Positions 35,444-46,121 are shown, counted from the stretch's first letter. The stretch: DNA of 64,000 bases from Alicyclobacillus acidocaldarius subsp. acidocaldarius Tc-4-1 (GCF_000219875.1 NC_017167.1:62001-126000), one strand, 5' to 3'. Translations and numbers: made by a program. The notes: generated from the letters alone by a model not told the origin.

Positions 35444-36871
35444 ATGGCTGAGCACTACGACGTGATCATCGTGGGCGCGGGGCCCGCCGGACTCTACGCC
35501 GCCTACGAGTTGGTGGAGAAGGCGCCGAAGCTCAAGGTGCTGCTCATCGACAAGGGCGTGGAGGCGCGGTTTCGCCACTGCCCCATCATGGAGGGGCGGA
35601 TCGACAAGTGCCCGCCGCCCAACAAGATCAAGACGTACGCGAGCTGCTGGCCCGCGTGCGGCGTCATCAACGGCGCGGGCGGCGCGGGGAGCTTTTCGGA
35701 CGGCAAGTTCAACATTACCGCCGAATACGGCGGCTACCTGACGGAGTACCTGCCCGCGAGCGAGGTGCTCGGGCTCATCGAGTATGTGGACGCCATCAAC
35801 CTTCGGCACGGGGCACCCGACGCCGTGACGGATCCGTCCACGCCCGCCGTGGCTGCCATCGAGCGGCGGGCCATGGCTGCCGGGCTCAAGTTGCTTCGCG
35901 CGCGAGTCCGCCACATCGGCACCGACAAGAACCTGGAGCTCATCCAGTCGCTGTTCGAGCACCTCGGCCGTCACATCGATCTCCGGTTTCGCACCTTCGT
36001 CGAGGACATTGTGGTGGAGGGCGATCGCGTCGGCGGCGTGATCCTGCGCGGGGGCGAGATGGTCCGAAGCCGGTACGTGCTGCTCGCGCCGGGGCGGGAC
36101 GGGGCGACGTGGCTGTCCGACTTGTTCCGTCGCCACAAGCTCAAGATGACCAACAACCAGGTGGACATCGGCGTGCGCGTGGAGACGTCGAACGTGGTCA
36201 TGCAGGAGTTGAACGAGCACCTGTACGAGGCCAAGTTCCTGTTCCAGTCGCCTGCGACCGGCCTCATGGTGCGGACGTTCTGCGCGAACCCGTCCGGCCA
36301 CGTCGTGATTGAAAACCACACGGGCGTCATGGCGGCCAACGGCCACGCGTATCACGATCCGGCGCTGGGATCGCAGAACACGAACTTTGCGCTTCTCGTC
36401 AGCCATCGGTTCACCGAGCCGTTCGACAAGCCGAACGAGTTCGCCAAGAGCATCTGCCGGCACGCGAACGAGCTGTCGAACGGGTCCATCATCCTGCAGA
36501 AATACGGCGATCTGCGCAAGGGCCGCCGATCCACCCCTCAGCGCATTCGCGAAGGGTTTGTGGAGCCGACGCTCAAGGAGGCCGTACCGGGCGATCTCGG
36601 CCTGGTGCTGCCGTACAAGACGATGGTCGCGCTGATGGAGATGATGGAGGCGCTCGACAAGGTGGCGCCTGGCGTCGCGAGCGATCACACGCTGTTCTAC
36701 GGCGTGGAGGCGAAGTTCTACGCTGCGCGCGCCGAGGTGGGGCCGGATCTGCAGACGAAGATCGACGGGTTGTACTGCGCGGGCGACGGTCCGGGCATCT
36801 CGCGCGGAATCTCGCAGGCGGCCTCGTGCGGCGTGCACGTGGCGCGGCAGATCGCAAAGCGCGAGGCGTGA
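35444..36871 (+). CDS. FAD-dependent dehydrogenase (COG2509 type)
   Basis: 475 residues, ATG after GAGGAGG. Rossmann FAD motif DVIIVGAGPAGLYAAYEL at the N-terminus, and a C-terminal FAD-contacting GLYCAGDGPGISRGISQAA. A Cys-bearing middle (CPPPNKIKTYASCWPACG) and GGAGSFSDGKFN are characteristic of the uncharacterised COG2509 dehydrogenases related to BFD/GidA-like flavoproteins. Cytoplasmic. The substrate and electron partner are unknown; the Cys cluster could be redox-active. It is a single-gene unit with its own promoter and terminator. Confidence 0.88.
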   Translation: MAEHYDVIIVGAGPAGLYAAYELVEKAPKLKVLLIDKGVEARFRHCPIMEGRIDKCPPPNKIKTYASCWPACGVINGAGGAGSFSDGKFNITAEYGGYLTEYLPASEVLGLIEYVDAINLRHGAPDAVTDPSTPAVAAIERRAMAAGLKLLRARVRHIGTDKNLELIQSLFEHLGRHIDLRFRTFVEDIVVEGDRVGGVILRGGEMVRSRYVLLAPGRDGATWLSDLFRRHKLKMTNNQVDIGVRVETSNVVMQELNEHLYEAKFLFQSPATGLMVRTFCANPSGHVVIENHTGVMAANGHAYHDPALGSQNTNFALLVSHRFTEPFDKPNEFAKSICRHANELSNGSIILQKYGDLRKGRRSTPQRIREGFVEPTLKEAVPGDLGLVLPYKTMVALMEMMEALDKVAPGVASDHTLFYGVEAKFYAARAEVGPDLQTKIDGLYCAGDGPGISRGISQAASCGVHVARQIAKREA

Positions 36872-36903
36872 TGGGCAGGCGGCGCGTGCCTGACGCGCAA
36901 GGG

Positions 36904-36938
36904 AAAGGCCCAGGGTTGTCTAGGGTCCTGGGCCTTTT
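36904..36938. terminator. Bidirectional terminator
   Basis: An 11-bp stem AAAGGCCCAGG / CCTGGGCCTTT with a 12-base loop, between convergent genes. It has T-runs on the plus strand (TTTT) and A-runs on the other side (AAA). Confidence 0.8.
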
Positions 36939-36953
36939 CGCCGTGCGCCGGTG

Positions 36954-38255
36954 TCATCGCGAGACGTGCACCAGCTTGCCGTCCTGGAAGTACAGCCGCG
37001 CGCCGTTCGGATACGTCCAGACGGTCTCGGGCCTGCCGTGGTACGTGGTGGACGAGATGGACGACGGCGGTCCCCACTTCGCCCGCGCCTCCGACTCGGA
37101 AATCCCGAGCGGCAAGTAGGGATATGTCCTGCCTGAGCTCGCGGACTTCCCGCTTCCGGATGTCCAGGTGTCGGACGTCCCGGATGCGCTCGACAACGGC
37201 TGTGCCTTCTGCCAATAATGGGAAAACCATGCCTCTGCCTGCGCACGCACGAGGGGCTGGGTGACGACCATGCCGACCTCCCGGTTGTCGTTGAGCGAGT
37301 TGGCGGAGAGGTTCTCGCTGCCGACGAAGACGGCCTCCGTGCCCGCAATGAGTTTCGCGTGCACGTAAGGCGACGACAGAAGGCGCACCTGCACGCCGTG
37401 GTTCGCGAGCATGCGCGCGTTCGCCATCTCCTCGCTGTCGATGGAGGACGGGAGCAAGAGCTCGAGCTGGCGGCCTTTCGCCTCCATGGCTGCCATGACG
37501 TCCGGGGCGTCGTACAGCTCCTCCTCGGCCATCATGACCGGGCCGGGCTGGCGGATCTGATTGGCGAGCGCCTCAGCCGATCCCGGCGACACAATGAGCG
37601 CGGGCGGGAGGCTCGGCCGTGGGCGGCCCGACCAGTCCGCCTGGAACAGGGCGTCGAGATCGGCTGGGAGGATGCCGCCGTCGATCTCGACGTTGTCCTC
37701 GAGGTTGGCGCCGCCATCGAGAGCCGAATACGTGGCGTTGGCCGAGCCGACAATGGCGACGCGCCCGTCCACGACCAGGTACTTGGCGTGATCGTAGCTC
37801 GTCGCGGAGGGCGACCACGTCTTCACCTGCACCTTCGAGCCGCGGAACATCGCGAGTTCCTTCGAGACAGCGTCCGGGAAGTCGTAGGGGTGGCTGTCCA
37901 GGATGACGCGCACCGCCACGCCGCGCGCGGCGGCCTGCTTGAGCGCGTTGGCGATGTTTTCGTCGGTGAGCAGATAGACGTTGTAATCCACGCGCTGGCG
38001 CGCCCGACTAATCGCCTTCACCCACGGCGCCGATCCGGCCCCGGGCTCCCCAATCCAGGTGAATTGGCTGGCGGACGCCGCGATGGAAGCGACGCCTTTC
38101 GAGGGCGCGGCGCCTGTCGACTTGCCATGGGCAGGTGCGCTGTTCACCGCGTTTTGGGGCGCGACGTTTGCCGGGCCGCACGCCGTCAAGAAAAGCAGGG
38201 CGGGTGCCAGCGTGGCGGTCAGCCTGAGCCGAAGCCGACCTTTGTTCACGCGCAT
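36954..38255 (-). CDS. Phospholipase D-like lipoprotein
   Basis: 433 residues from an ATG after GAGGGAGCG. Lipoprotein signal with lipobox FLTAC (Cys about 25). Two PLD (HxK) motifs: HAKYLVVDGRVAIVGSAN and HAKLIAGTEAVFVGSEN, as in bacterial PLD and cardiolipin synthase-like enzymes. The last 55 residues (LPLGISESEARAKWGPPSS, VWTYPNGARLYFQDGKL) resemble a BamE/SmpA-like fold. It should act on the outer face of the membrane on phosphodiesters. It is the last gene of the ugp-phosphodiesterase run, 51 bases behind the phosphodiesterase, suggesting breakdown of phospholipid or teichoic material. Confidence 0.87.
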   Translation of the reverse strand: MRVNKGRLRLRLTATLAPALLFLTACGPANVAPQNAVNSAPAHGKSTGAAPSKGVASIAASASQFTWIGEPGAGSAPWVKAISRARQRVDYNVYLLTDENIANALKQAAARGVAVRVILDSHPYDFPDAVSKELAMFRGSKVQVKTWSPSATSYDHAKYLVVDGRVAIVGSANATYSALDGGANLEDNVEIDGGILPADLDALFQADWSGRPRPSLPPALIVSPGSAEALANQIRQPGPVMMAEEELYDAPDVMAAMEAKGRQLELLLPSSIDSEEMANARMLANHGVQVRLLSSPYVHAKLIAGTEAVFVGSENLSANSLNDNREVGMVVTQPLVRAQAEAWFSHYWQKAQPLSSASGTSDTWTSGSGKSASSGRTYPYLPLGISESEARAKWGPPSSISSTTYHGRPETVWTYPNGARLYFQDGKLVHVSR

Positions 38256-38306
38256 CGCTCCCTCTGTGAAATGGTGATCCGATTGTAACAAATCTCTCCC
38301 CTGCCA

Positions 38307-39080
38307 TCACGCGGAGGGCGGCGTGGGCGACGGGACAGCCTTGGTGACGGTTTGCCTCAGCCGGAGATCGTCCAGAATGATGCCAGACACCCGGCACGCA
38401 AGCGCCCGGTTCACGGCCATCTCGTCCTTCGCGGTCCACGCGTACACGGCGAGGTGGTGGGCTTTGGCCTCGGCCACAAACAGCGGATCCAGGTGTTCGA
38501 TGTCGGGGTGGAGGCTCTGCGCGCCGAGGCGCTCCGCGAGCTGAATGGGCTCGAGCAGGCGCCCGGTAAAGAGCACGCCGAGGGCGATGTCGCGGTCGAA
38601 GCGGCGGATTTCGGCCAGCGCGGCGTGATCGAAGGAGGAGAGGAGGACGCGATCCCGCGCGTTGTGGCGGTAGATAGCGCCAAGCACGCGGCGGATGAGC
38701 TGGCGGGTGTGCGCGACGGGACTCGTCTTCAGTTCGATGTTCAGGCACATGTTCGGCACGGTCGCGAACACCTCGTCGAGCGTGGGGATGAGCGTGCCGC
38801 GAAAGCGGGCGTCAAACCACGATCCGGCGTCGAGCTTGCGCAAATCTGAGAGCCGCATGTCGGCTATCAGGCCGCTGCCGTCGGTCGTCCGGTCGACCGT
38901 CGGATCGTGCAGGACCACGACGCCGCCGTCGCCCGTCAGGCGGACGTCGAGCTCAATCATGTCGGCGCCCAACTCCGCCGCCCGCACGAAGGCGGGCAGC
39001 GTGTTCTCCGGGCACTCGGCGGACGCGCCGCGGTGGGCGATATAGAGCGTGTCGTCGCGCATCAGGAGTTCTCGGATCAT
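38307..39080 (-). CDS. glpQ: Glycerophosphodiester phosphodiesterase
   Basis: 257 residues, ATG after AAGGAGG. GDPD hallmarks: AHRGASAECPENTLPAF (catalytic His and Glu-Asn), IELDVRLTGDGGVVVLHDPTVDRTT (metal ligands E, D and second His), and NIELKTS with the later Glu ligand. It hydrolyses glycerophosphodiesters to glycerol-3-phosphate and alcohol. No signal peptide, so it is cytoplasmic like UgpQ. It lies 31 bases after the ugpB-type gene and supplies glycerol-3-phosphate to glpD or to lipid synthesis. Confidence 0.95.
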   Translation of the reverse strand: MIRELLMRDDTLYIAHRGASAECPENTLPAFVRAAELGADMIELDVRLTGDGGVVVLHDPTVDRTTDGSGLIADMRLSDLRKLDAGSWFDARFRGTLIPTLDEVFATVPNMCLNIELKTSPVAHTRQLIRRVLGAIYRHNARDRVLLSSFDHAALAEIRRFDRDIALGVLFTGRLLEPIQLAERLGAQSLHPDIEHLDPLFVAEAKAHHLAVYAWTAKDEMAVNRALACRVSGIILDDLRLRQTVTKAVPSPTPPSA

Positions 39081-39111
39081 GCGAAAACCTCCTTGCCATC
39101 CAGCGCGGTCA

Positions 39112-40434
39112 TCATCCGAGATTTTGATCGGCGGCTTCTGCGGCCTGATGCATGGTGGCTGCGACGGGCTTACCCTCGTCGAAGATGCCTTGCAGCGCCT
39201 GTTGCACCGGCTGCAACACGGCCAGGTACGCGGGGGACGCCGGCGAAGGATGCTCGTACTGAAGCTCCTCGATGGCGGTCCGGTACTGCGGGTGCTGCTT
39301 CAGATATGCCTGGTAGACGGGATCCTTCAAGTCCGCCTTTTGCACAGGCAGGTAGCCGGTCTCGGTGGACCATTGGACCGACTGCTTGGGCGAGGTCCAC
39401 CACTGAATGAACGTCCACGCGGCTTTCTGCTGCGCAGGTGTGGCGTCCTTGAAGATGGCGAGATCGCCACCGCCCGGCGGGACCGCGAGCGTCTTGCTGC
39501 GCGGCAGGAGCGCGGTGCCCCACTGGAACTTGTCGCCCACGCCCTTGGTCACCTTGCCCGCGCTGCCGATGGAGTCGATGTCCATGGCCACCTGGCCGTT
39601 GATGAAGTCCTGCGTCATGAGGTCCCAGTAGTTCGGCCCCGTCTCCACCTTCGCGTAGCCCTGCTTCACGAGCGACTGCTCCGTCTCCAGGATGGAGAGC
39701 GCGGGCGGCTGGTCGAACGTGGCGCGCTTCAAATCGGCCGACAGAATGGAGCCGCCGCCGGACTCCACCGCGTACTCCCACGGCCACCAGTCGACGAGCG
39801 GCTCGAAGCCGTAGATTTTGTTCGATCCGGCCCCGCTCGTGAGCTTCTTCGCGTCCGCCGCGAGTTCGGTCCAGTTGGAAGGCGGCGAGGCGATGTGCGC
39901 CTTCGCGAAGAGCGTCTTGTTGTAGTAGAGCACCGGAACGCTCCGATTGAACGGCACCCCATAGTACCGGCCCTGGTACTGCGTCGAGACGAGGATACCC
40001 GGCAGGAAGTTGGACGGCTTGTCGATGCTCGACGACTGCATTAGGTTGGTGAGATCGAGCAATTGCCCGCTCGCCGCGAACACCGGCATCGCGTGCACTT
40101 CAATCTGCGCGATGGTGGGCGGATCGCCCGCCTTGATGGCCGCGAGCAGCTTCTGCTGTTCCTCGCCGCCGCCGGAGTAGCTGCCCTGGTACGTGGCCAC
40201 GACCTTGATGCCGGGGTGGGTCTTGTTGAACTGCTGCACCATCTGCTGAATGTCTTGGCTGAGCGTCGTGCCGACGCCGTACCAGAAGGTGATGGTCACG
40301 GGCTGACTGGATGCCGCTGCCTGGCTGGCACTCGTCGCTGTCTGCCCGCCGCCGTTTGCGGCGGTGCCGCACCCCGTTGCCACGAGTCCGAGCGCCAGGA
40401 GCGCGCCGGATTTCCACAGTCGATCTCGCTTCAT
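39112..40434 (-). CDS. ugpB: ABC substrate-binding lipoprotein, UgpB-like
   Basis: 440 residues. Lipoprotein signal with lipobox VATGC (Cys about 22). A type 1 (cluster D) sugar/glycerol-phosphate binding protein: ITFWYGVGTTLSQDIQQMV, YYGVPFNRSVPVLYYNKTLF, and aromatic pocket residues (DWWPWEYAVES). UgpB-type identity is inferred from the operon: permeases upstream, glycerophosphodiesterase downstream and a PhoP box in front. Sugar binding cannot be excluded from the sequence alone. The gene order (permeases before the binding protein) is opposite to E. coli ugp. Confidence 0.85.
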   Translation of the reverse strand: MKRDRLWKSGALLALGLVATGCGTAANGGGQTATSASQAAASSQPVTITFWYGVGTTLSQDIQQMVQQFNKTHPGIKVVATYQGSYSGGGEEQQKLLAAIKAGDPPTIAQIEVHAMPVFAASGQLLDLTNLMQSSSIDKPSNFLPGILVSTQYQGRYYGVPFNRSVPVLYYNKTLFAKAHIASPPSNWTELAADAKKLTSGAGSNKIYGFEPLVDWWPWEYAVESGGGSILSADLKRATFDQPPALSILETEQSLVKQGYAKVETGPNYWDLMTQDFINGQVAMDIDSIGSAGKVTKGVGDKFQWGTALLPRSKTLAVPPGGGDLAIFKDATPAQQKAAWTFIQWWTSPKQSVQWSTETGYLPVQKADLKDPVYQAYLKQHPQYRTAIEELQYEHPSPASPAYLAVLQPVQQALQGIFDEGKPVAATMHQAAEAADQNLG

Positions 40435-40475
40435 GTTTTCCCTCCCAATGTATGCGCCTCGAGCGGGCGCCGTGT

Positions 40476-41303
40476 TTATCCCTTCACGGCCGTCTGGGCC
40501 ACGCCCTGGACGAAGTAGCGCTGGCCGATGAGGAACAGGATGACGACGGGCGCGATGGCGAAGATGTCAAACGCCATCGCGTAGTTCCACTGCAACGTCT
40601 GGCCGGCGTCCTGGGTCAGGAAGTACGACAGCGCCACGGGCACCACGCGCATGTTGGTGGAGTTGGTGGCCACGAGCGGCCAGAACAGGCTGTTGTAGTG
40701 GTAGACAAAGTTCAGCAACACGAGCGTCACGATGGTCGGCTTGTTGTTCGGCAGGACGATGCGCGTCAAAATCCACCACTCGCTCGCGCCGTCCACCCGC
40801 GCGGCGTCGACGATGTCCCGTGGCAGCGTCAGAAAGCCTTGGCGCATGAGGAAGATACCGAAGGCTGATCCGGCGTACGGCAGGATGAGCGCGCCGTAGG
40901 TGTTGATGAGATGCACCGCGGACAGCATGGTGTAGACGGGAACGAACGTCGCCTGCATGGGCACCATCATGGCCACGAGCACGGCGAAGAACAGCCAGCG
41001 CTTGCCGCGGAGCGGGATGAAGACGAGCGCGTACGCGGCGAGCGAAGACGTGACGACCTGCAGCGCGACGATGGCGCCGTTGGTGAACACGCTGTTCCAC
41101 AGGTAGAGGAGGAACGGCTGGGCGCGCCACGCGGCGGCGAAGTTGCTCCACGCGGGGTGCGCGGGCCACAGCGCGGAGGACAAGAGACTGCTCGTCGGCA
41201 TGAGCGACGTGCGGATCATCCAGTACACGGGCGCCAGGCAGAGCAAGGCCGCGATGGTCAACAGCGCGTACGAGACGCCCTTCAGCAGGGGGTTCGCCTT
41301 CAC
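40476..41303 (-). CDS. ugpE: ABC permease, UgpE-like
   Basis: 275 residues from a GTG after GGTGGAGG, overlapping the stop of the upstream permease (GTGA). Six membrane helices, with the MalG-type EAA loop DIVDAARVDGASEWWILTRIVLP and the N-terminal APVYWMIRTSLMP. By family it is one half of the membrane channel of a sugar or glycerol-phosphate importer. No ATPase (UgpC/MsmX type) is present in the window, so a shared ATPase is presumed. Confidence 0.9.
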   Translation of the reverse strand: MKANPLLKGVSYALLTIAALLCLAPVYWMIRTSLMPTSSLLSSALWPAHPAWSNFAAAWRAQPFLLYLWNSVFTNGAIVALQVVTSSLAAYALVFIPLRGKRWLFFAVLVAMMVPMQATFVPVYTMLSAVHLINTYGALILPYAGSAFGIFLMRQGFLTLPRDIVDAARVDGASEWWILTRIVLPNNKPTIVTLVLLNFVYHYNSLFWPLVATNSTNMRVVPVALSYFLTQDAGQTLQWNYAMAFDIFAIAPVVILFLIGQRYFVQGVAQTAVKG

Positions 41304-42235
41304 GATTCCTCCACCACCCATCGGCGGCCGAGGCGCATCTGCAGGTACGAGAGGCACGCGAGCACCAGGATCAGAATGACGCTTGCCGCCGAAGACTCCC
41401 CGATATTGAACGCCTGAAAGCCTTTCTCGAAGATGTAGTAGGCAAACGTGGTGGTCGCGCCGTCTGGACCGCCTCCCGTCATGACGTACACCTGATCGAA
41501 GGTCTGGAACGTCTGGATGAGGCAGATGACGACGGCGAAAAACAGGCTTGGCCCGAGCGCGCGCAGCGTCACGTGCCGAAACACCTGCCAGCGCCCGCCG
41601 CCGTCCACCTGGCACGCCTCCATCAGGGACGTCGGCACGCTCTGCAACCCAGCCAGGAAGATGATGGCGTAATATCCGGTGAACTGCCACGCGGTGAGGA
41701 TGAGCACGGACAGAAGCGCAGTGCGCCCTTGGCCGAGCCAGTTGACCGGCGCCAGGCCGAGGCGCTGCAGGGCCAGATTCACCGGTCCTCCGTCCGTGGA
41801 GAAGAGCAGCGAAAAGATGAGGCCTGAGCTCACGAGCGGGATCACGTACGGGCCGAAGATGGCCGTTCGGAATATCGCCTGCCCTCGGATGCGCTGGTTC
41901 AGGAGCACGGCGAGGAGGAGCGCGGCGGGTAGCGACAGCGCCATCATGCCGACCGCCAGCCACACCGTGTTCGACGCCGCCTGCCAAAAGTCGGGCGCGG
42001 CGAGCAGGTGCGCGTAGTTGGCAAATCCGGCGAACACCGGTTGCGGTGTGTACAGCGTCGACTGGTAGAGGCTCAGGTACACCGCGTAGCCCATCGGCAC
42101 AAAGACAAACGCGAGCAGAAAGAGAAGCGCGGGCGCCATCATCGCGACGCCGGTGAGTTGAAGCGACACCCGGCTTCGCGCAAAGCGCCTCTCCTCGATG
42201 CGCTCTGCGATCACGGCTTCGGCGGCCTTGGCCAC
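41300..42235 (-). CDS. ugpA: ABC permease, UgpA-like
   Basis: 311 residues from a GTG after AAGGAGGGCC; 55 in-frame codons upstream lie over the regulatory region and are not used. Six membrane helices and a MalF-type EAA loop (SLMEACQVDGGGRWQVFRHVTLRAL). A YVMTGGGPDGATTTFAYYIF segment is typical of UgpA/LacF permeases. First gene of the operon, directly behind a PhoP-type repeat array, which fits import of glycerol-3-phosphate or phosphodiesters under phosphate limitation. Confidence 0.9.
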   Translation of the reverse strand: MAKAAEAVIAERIEERRFARSRVSLQLTGVAMMAPALLFLLAFVFVPMGYAVYLSLYQSTLYTPQPVFAGFANYAHLLAAPDFWQAASNTVWLAVGMMALSLPAALLLAVLLNQRIRGQAIFRTAIFGPYVIPLVSSGLIFSLLFSTDGGPVNLALQRLGLAPVNWLGQGRTALLSVLILTAWQFTGYYAIIFLAGLQSVPTSLMEACQVDGGGRWQVFRHVTLRALGPSLFFAVVICLIQTFQTFDQVYVMTGGGPDGATTTFAYYIFEKGFQAFNIGESSAASVILILVLACLSYLQMRLGRRWVVEES

Positions 42236-42286
42236 GATGGCCCTCCTTTCCAATGCGGGATATTCAAGCGGATGGGCTTCAAGGTG

Positions 42287-42351
42287 AGTGTAAGCGTCGT
42301 CTGTGAATCGCCTGCGAAGGAAGTGTGTCCCTTGTGTGAAGCTCTCGTGAA
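42287..42351 (-). promoter_or_regulatory. PhoP box array in front of the ugp operon
   Basis: Read on the minus strand, five hexamers TTCACG, TTCACA, GACACA, TTCGCA, TTCACA begin every 11 bases exactly (plus coordinates 42346, 42335, 42324, 42313, 42302). This is the TT(A/C/T)ACA direct repeat with 11-base period bound by Bacillus PhoP. A -10-like TACACT (42287-42292) follows, 9 bases past the last repeat. Phosphate starvation should activate the operon. Confidence 0.82.
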
Positions 42352-42362
42352 CTCGCGCGATT

Positions 42363-42371
42363 TGATATAGT
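42363..42371 (+). promoter_or_regulatory. Extended -10 for the M29 aminopeptidase gene
   Basis: TGATATAGT (TGN plus TATAGT) on the plus strand, just beyond the PhoP repeats. PhoP bound there could also repress this divergent promoter. Confidence 0.4.
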
Positions 42372-42427
42372 GGGGGAGGAGCGTTCGTGCAGAATCGCAT
42401 TCATGGCTGACAAGGGGAGCGAACGAC

Positions 42428-43669
42428 GTGATCGAACCATTGCGCAAATATGCAGAACTCATCGTGCGGGTGGGGGTGAATCTGCAGCCGGGCCAACCGC
42501 TCGTCATTGGCTTCGGATCGCGCCAGGTGTATCCGGACCAGGTGCCGTTTGCAAGGCTTCTCGCGCAGGCCGCCTACGACGCGGGAGCGAGCTACGTGCA
42601 CATCGACTGGGGCGACGAGTGGTGGCTGCGCGAGACGGTCAAGCGCGCGGATCTCGCCATTCTGCGACAGCGCGCCAAGTGGCAAGTCGAGTGGGTGGAG
42701 CGCCTCGCGGAGATGGGCGCTGCGTACATCGCCATGCCGGCGAGCGATCCGGCGCTGTTTGCCGGTATCCCGCGCGATCGCGTCGAGCAGGCGGAGCGGG
42801 CGGTGCGAGAGGCCTTCCGGCCATTCGACAATGAGCGCACAAGCGACAAATATCGCTGGACGCTCGCCTCGGCGCCGACGCAGGCTTGGGCCGACGCGGT
42901 GCACCCGGAGTTGCCGCGCGAGGAGCGGTTCGAAGCGCTCTGGCGGGATATCCTGCAGGCGTCAAGGGCGACGGGCGAAGATCCCATCGCGGACTGGGAG
43001 CAGCACATCGCCAACCTGAAGCGCCGAGCGGCCTGGCTGAACGGCCTCAAGATTCACGCGCTGCACTATCGGGCGCCCGGCACGGATCTCACCATCGAGC
43101 TCGCGGAGGGCCACTACTTTGAGGCGGCCGGCCATCCCGACGTCCAGGGACTTCGCTTCGTCGCGAATATCCCGACGGAAGAGGTGTTCACGGCGCCCAA
43201 GAAGACCGGCGTGAACGGCACGGTTACGAGCACCATGCCGCTCAATCACGGTGGTTCGCTCATCGAAGGCATCCGCCTGCGCTTCGAAAACGGGCGCATT
43301 GTCGAGTACAGCGCGCAGAAGGGCGAGGAGGCGCTCAAGGCCATTATCGAGGCGGACGAGGGCAGCCACTACCTCGGCGAGGTGGCGCTCGTGCCCGTGG
43401 ACTCGCCCATCGCGCAGATGAACCGGATCTTCTACAACACGCTGTTTGATGAGAACGCCAGCTGCCACTTGGCCATCGGCCGCGCGTATCCGCTCATCGA
43501 GGGCGGCCACCAGCTCGCGCACGAGGACTGGGAGGCGCACGGCTTGAACGACAGCCTCATGCACGTGGACTTCATGATTGGCTCGCCTCATCTCGACATC
43601 GACGCGGTGCTTCAGGACGGCCGCACGGTGCCCATCTTCCGCGGCGGGCGGTGGGCGAGCGAGGTGTAA
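42428..43669 (+). CDS. M29 (AmpS/PepS-type) aminopeptidase
   Basis: 413 residues starting at a GTG after GGGAGCGA. Family M29 thermophilic aminopeptidase: the N-terminal alpha/beta domain begins LRKYAELIVRVGVNLQPGQPL. The metal-binding C-terminal half has FVANIPTEEVFTAPKK (Glu ligands), INDS-like GLNDSLMHVDFMIG (His, Asp ligands) and FDENASCHLAIGRAYP. It removes N-terminal residues from cytoplasmic peptides with two metal ions, often cobalt or zinc. Thirty bases later comes gamma-glutamyltransferase on the same strand, so the two may form a peptide-recycling operon. Confidence 0.95.
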   Translation: MIEPLRKYAELIVRVGVNLQPGQPLVIGFGSRQVYPDQVPFARLLAQAAYDAGASYVHIDWGDEWWLRETVKRADLAILRQRAKWQVEWVERLAEMGAAYIAMPASDPALFAGIPRDRVEQAERAVREAFRPFDNERTSDKYRWTLASAPTQAWADAVHPELPREERFEALWRDILQASRATGEDPIADWEQHIANLKRRAAWLNGLKIHALHYRAPGTDLTIELAEGHYFEAAGHPDVQGLRFVANIPTEEVFTAPKKTGVNGTVTSTMPLNHGGSLIEGIRLRFENGRIVEYSAQKGEEALKAIIEADEGSHYLGEVALVPVDSPIAQMNRIFYNTLFDENASCHLAIGRAYPLIEGGHQLAHEDWEAHGLNDSLMHVDFMIGSPHLDIDAVLQDGRTVPIFRGGRWASEV

Positions 43670-43699
43670 GGCCGCTTGCGGCGGAGAGGGGGACGAGAG

Positions 43700-45316
<1,617 letters not shown>

Positions 45317-45327
45317 TGCGCAGGGGC

Positions 45328-45367
45328 GCGGGTGGGGACTTGGAGGCGACTTCTGTCCCCAGCCCGC
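45328..45367. terminator. Bidirectional terminator-like hairpin
   Basis: GCGGGTGGGGAC pairs with GTCCCCAGCCCGC (one bulged G), between convergent ggt and pcp. No clear U-run. Confidence 0.55.
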
Positions 45368-45373
45368 GTCCCG

Positions 45374-46012
45374 CTAGCACTTCGGCACGCCCGCCGGCCC
45401 GAGCGCCGAGGCGACGACGGCAAGCGCAGTCCGGACGCCTGCCACCAGGGTGGTGAGCGGCAGGGACGGCGCCTGTTTGTGAAGGACCTGTTCAGTCATG
45501 TACGGCACGTGAATAAAGCCTCCGATGATGCCCGGCGACTCTGCGGCGATGAAGTGCATCAGGCGATAGAACGTGTCATTGCACACGAAGGTCCCCGCCG
45601 TGTTCGAGATGTACGCGGGAACGCCGGCGCCGCACATGGCTTTGACCATGGCGCGAATCGGAAGCGTCGAGAAGTAGGCGGCGGGCCCGTCCGGCGCGAT
45701 GGGTTCGTCGATGGGCTTTTGGCCCGCATTGTCCGGGATGCGCGCGTCCATGATATTGATGGCGATGCGCTCCGGGGTCACGTGCGTGCGGCCGCCGGCT
45801 TCGCCCAGGCAGACGACGGCGCGCGGCCTGACCTCTCGGATGGCGCTCACGAGTTCCTCTCCGGCCCGGCCGTACACTGTGGGCAGGCGCCGCGCAATCA
45901 CCCGATAGTGGACGCCCACGGTCTCGCCCGCGAGCGATCTCGCCACCTCCCACGAAGGGTTGAGCGCCTCGCCCTGAAACGGTTCGAATCCTGTCACCAA
46001 TATCGCGTCCAT
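45374..46012 (-). CDS. pcp: Pyroglutamyl-peptidase I
   Basis: About 212 residues; the ATG is preceded by a G-rich GGGGAAGG site, and a TTG eight codons upstream is less likely. C15 family features: LVTGFEPFQGEALNPSW, CLGEAGGRTHVTPERIAINI (Glu), SNTAGTFVCNDTFYRLMH with catalytic Cys, and FIHVPYMTEQ with catalytic His. It removes N-terminal pyroglutamate from peptides in the cytoplasm. Pyroglutamate-capped peptides can arise from gamma-glutamyl turnover, which suits its neighbour ggt, although the genes are convergent. Confidence 0.95.
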   Translation of the reverse strand: MDAILVTGFEPFQGEALNPSWEVARSLAGETVGVHYRVIARRLPTVYGRAGEELVSAIREVRPRAVVCLGEAGGRTHVTPERIAINIMDARIPDNAGQKPIDEPIAPDGPAAYFSTLPIRAMVKAMCGAGVPAYISNTAGTFVCNDTFYRLMHFIAAESPGIIGGFIHVPYMTEQVLHKQAPSLPLTTLVAGVRTALAVVASALGPAGVPKC

Positions 46013-46121
46013 GGGCCTTCCCCCATCGCCGACCAATTTCCGCGGTGTCGCCGCGGTGTCCTGCGCTAAACTGTTCGCCCTCGTGTCGAGGAAATCCTGT
46101 CGGCCGGCGCAAGCGATGCAC

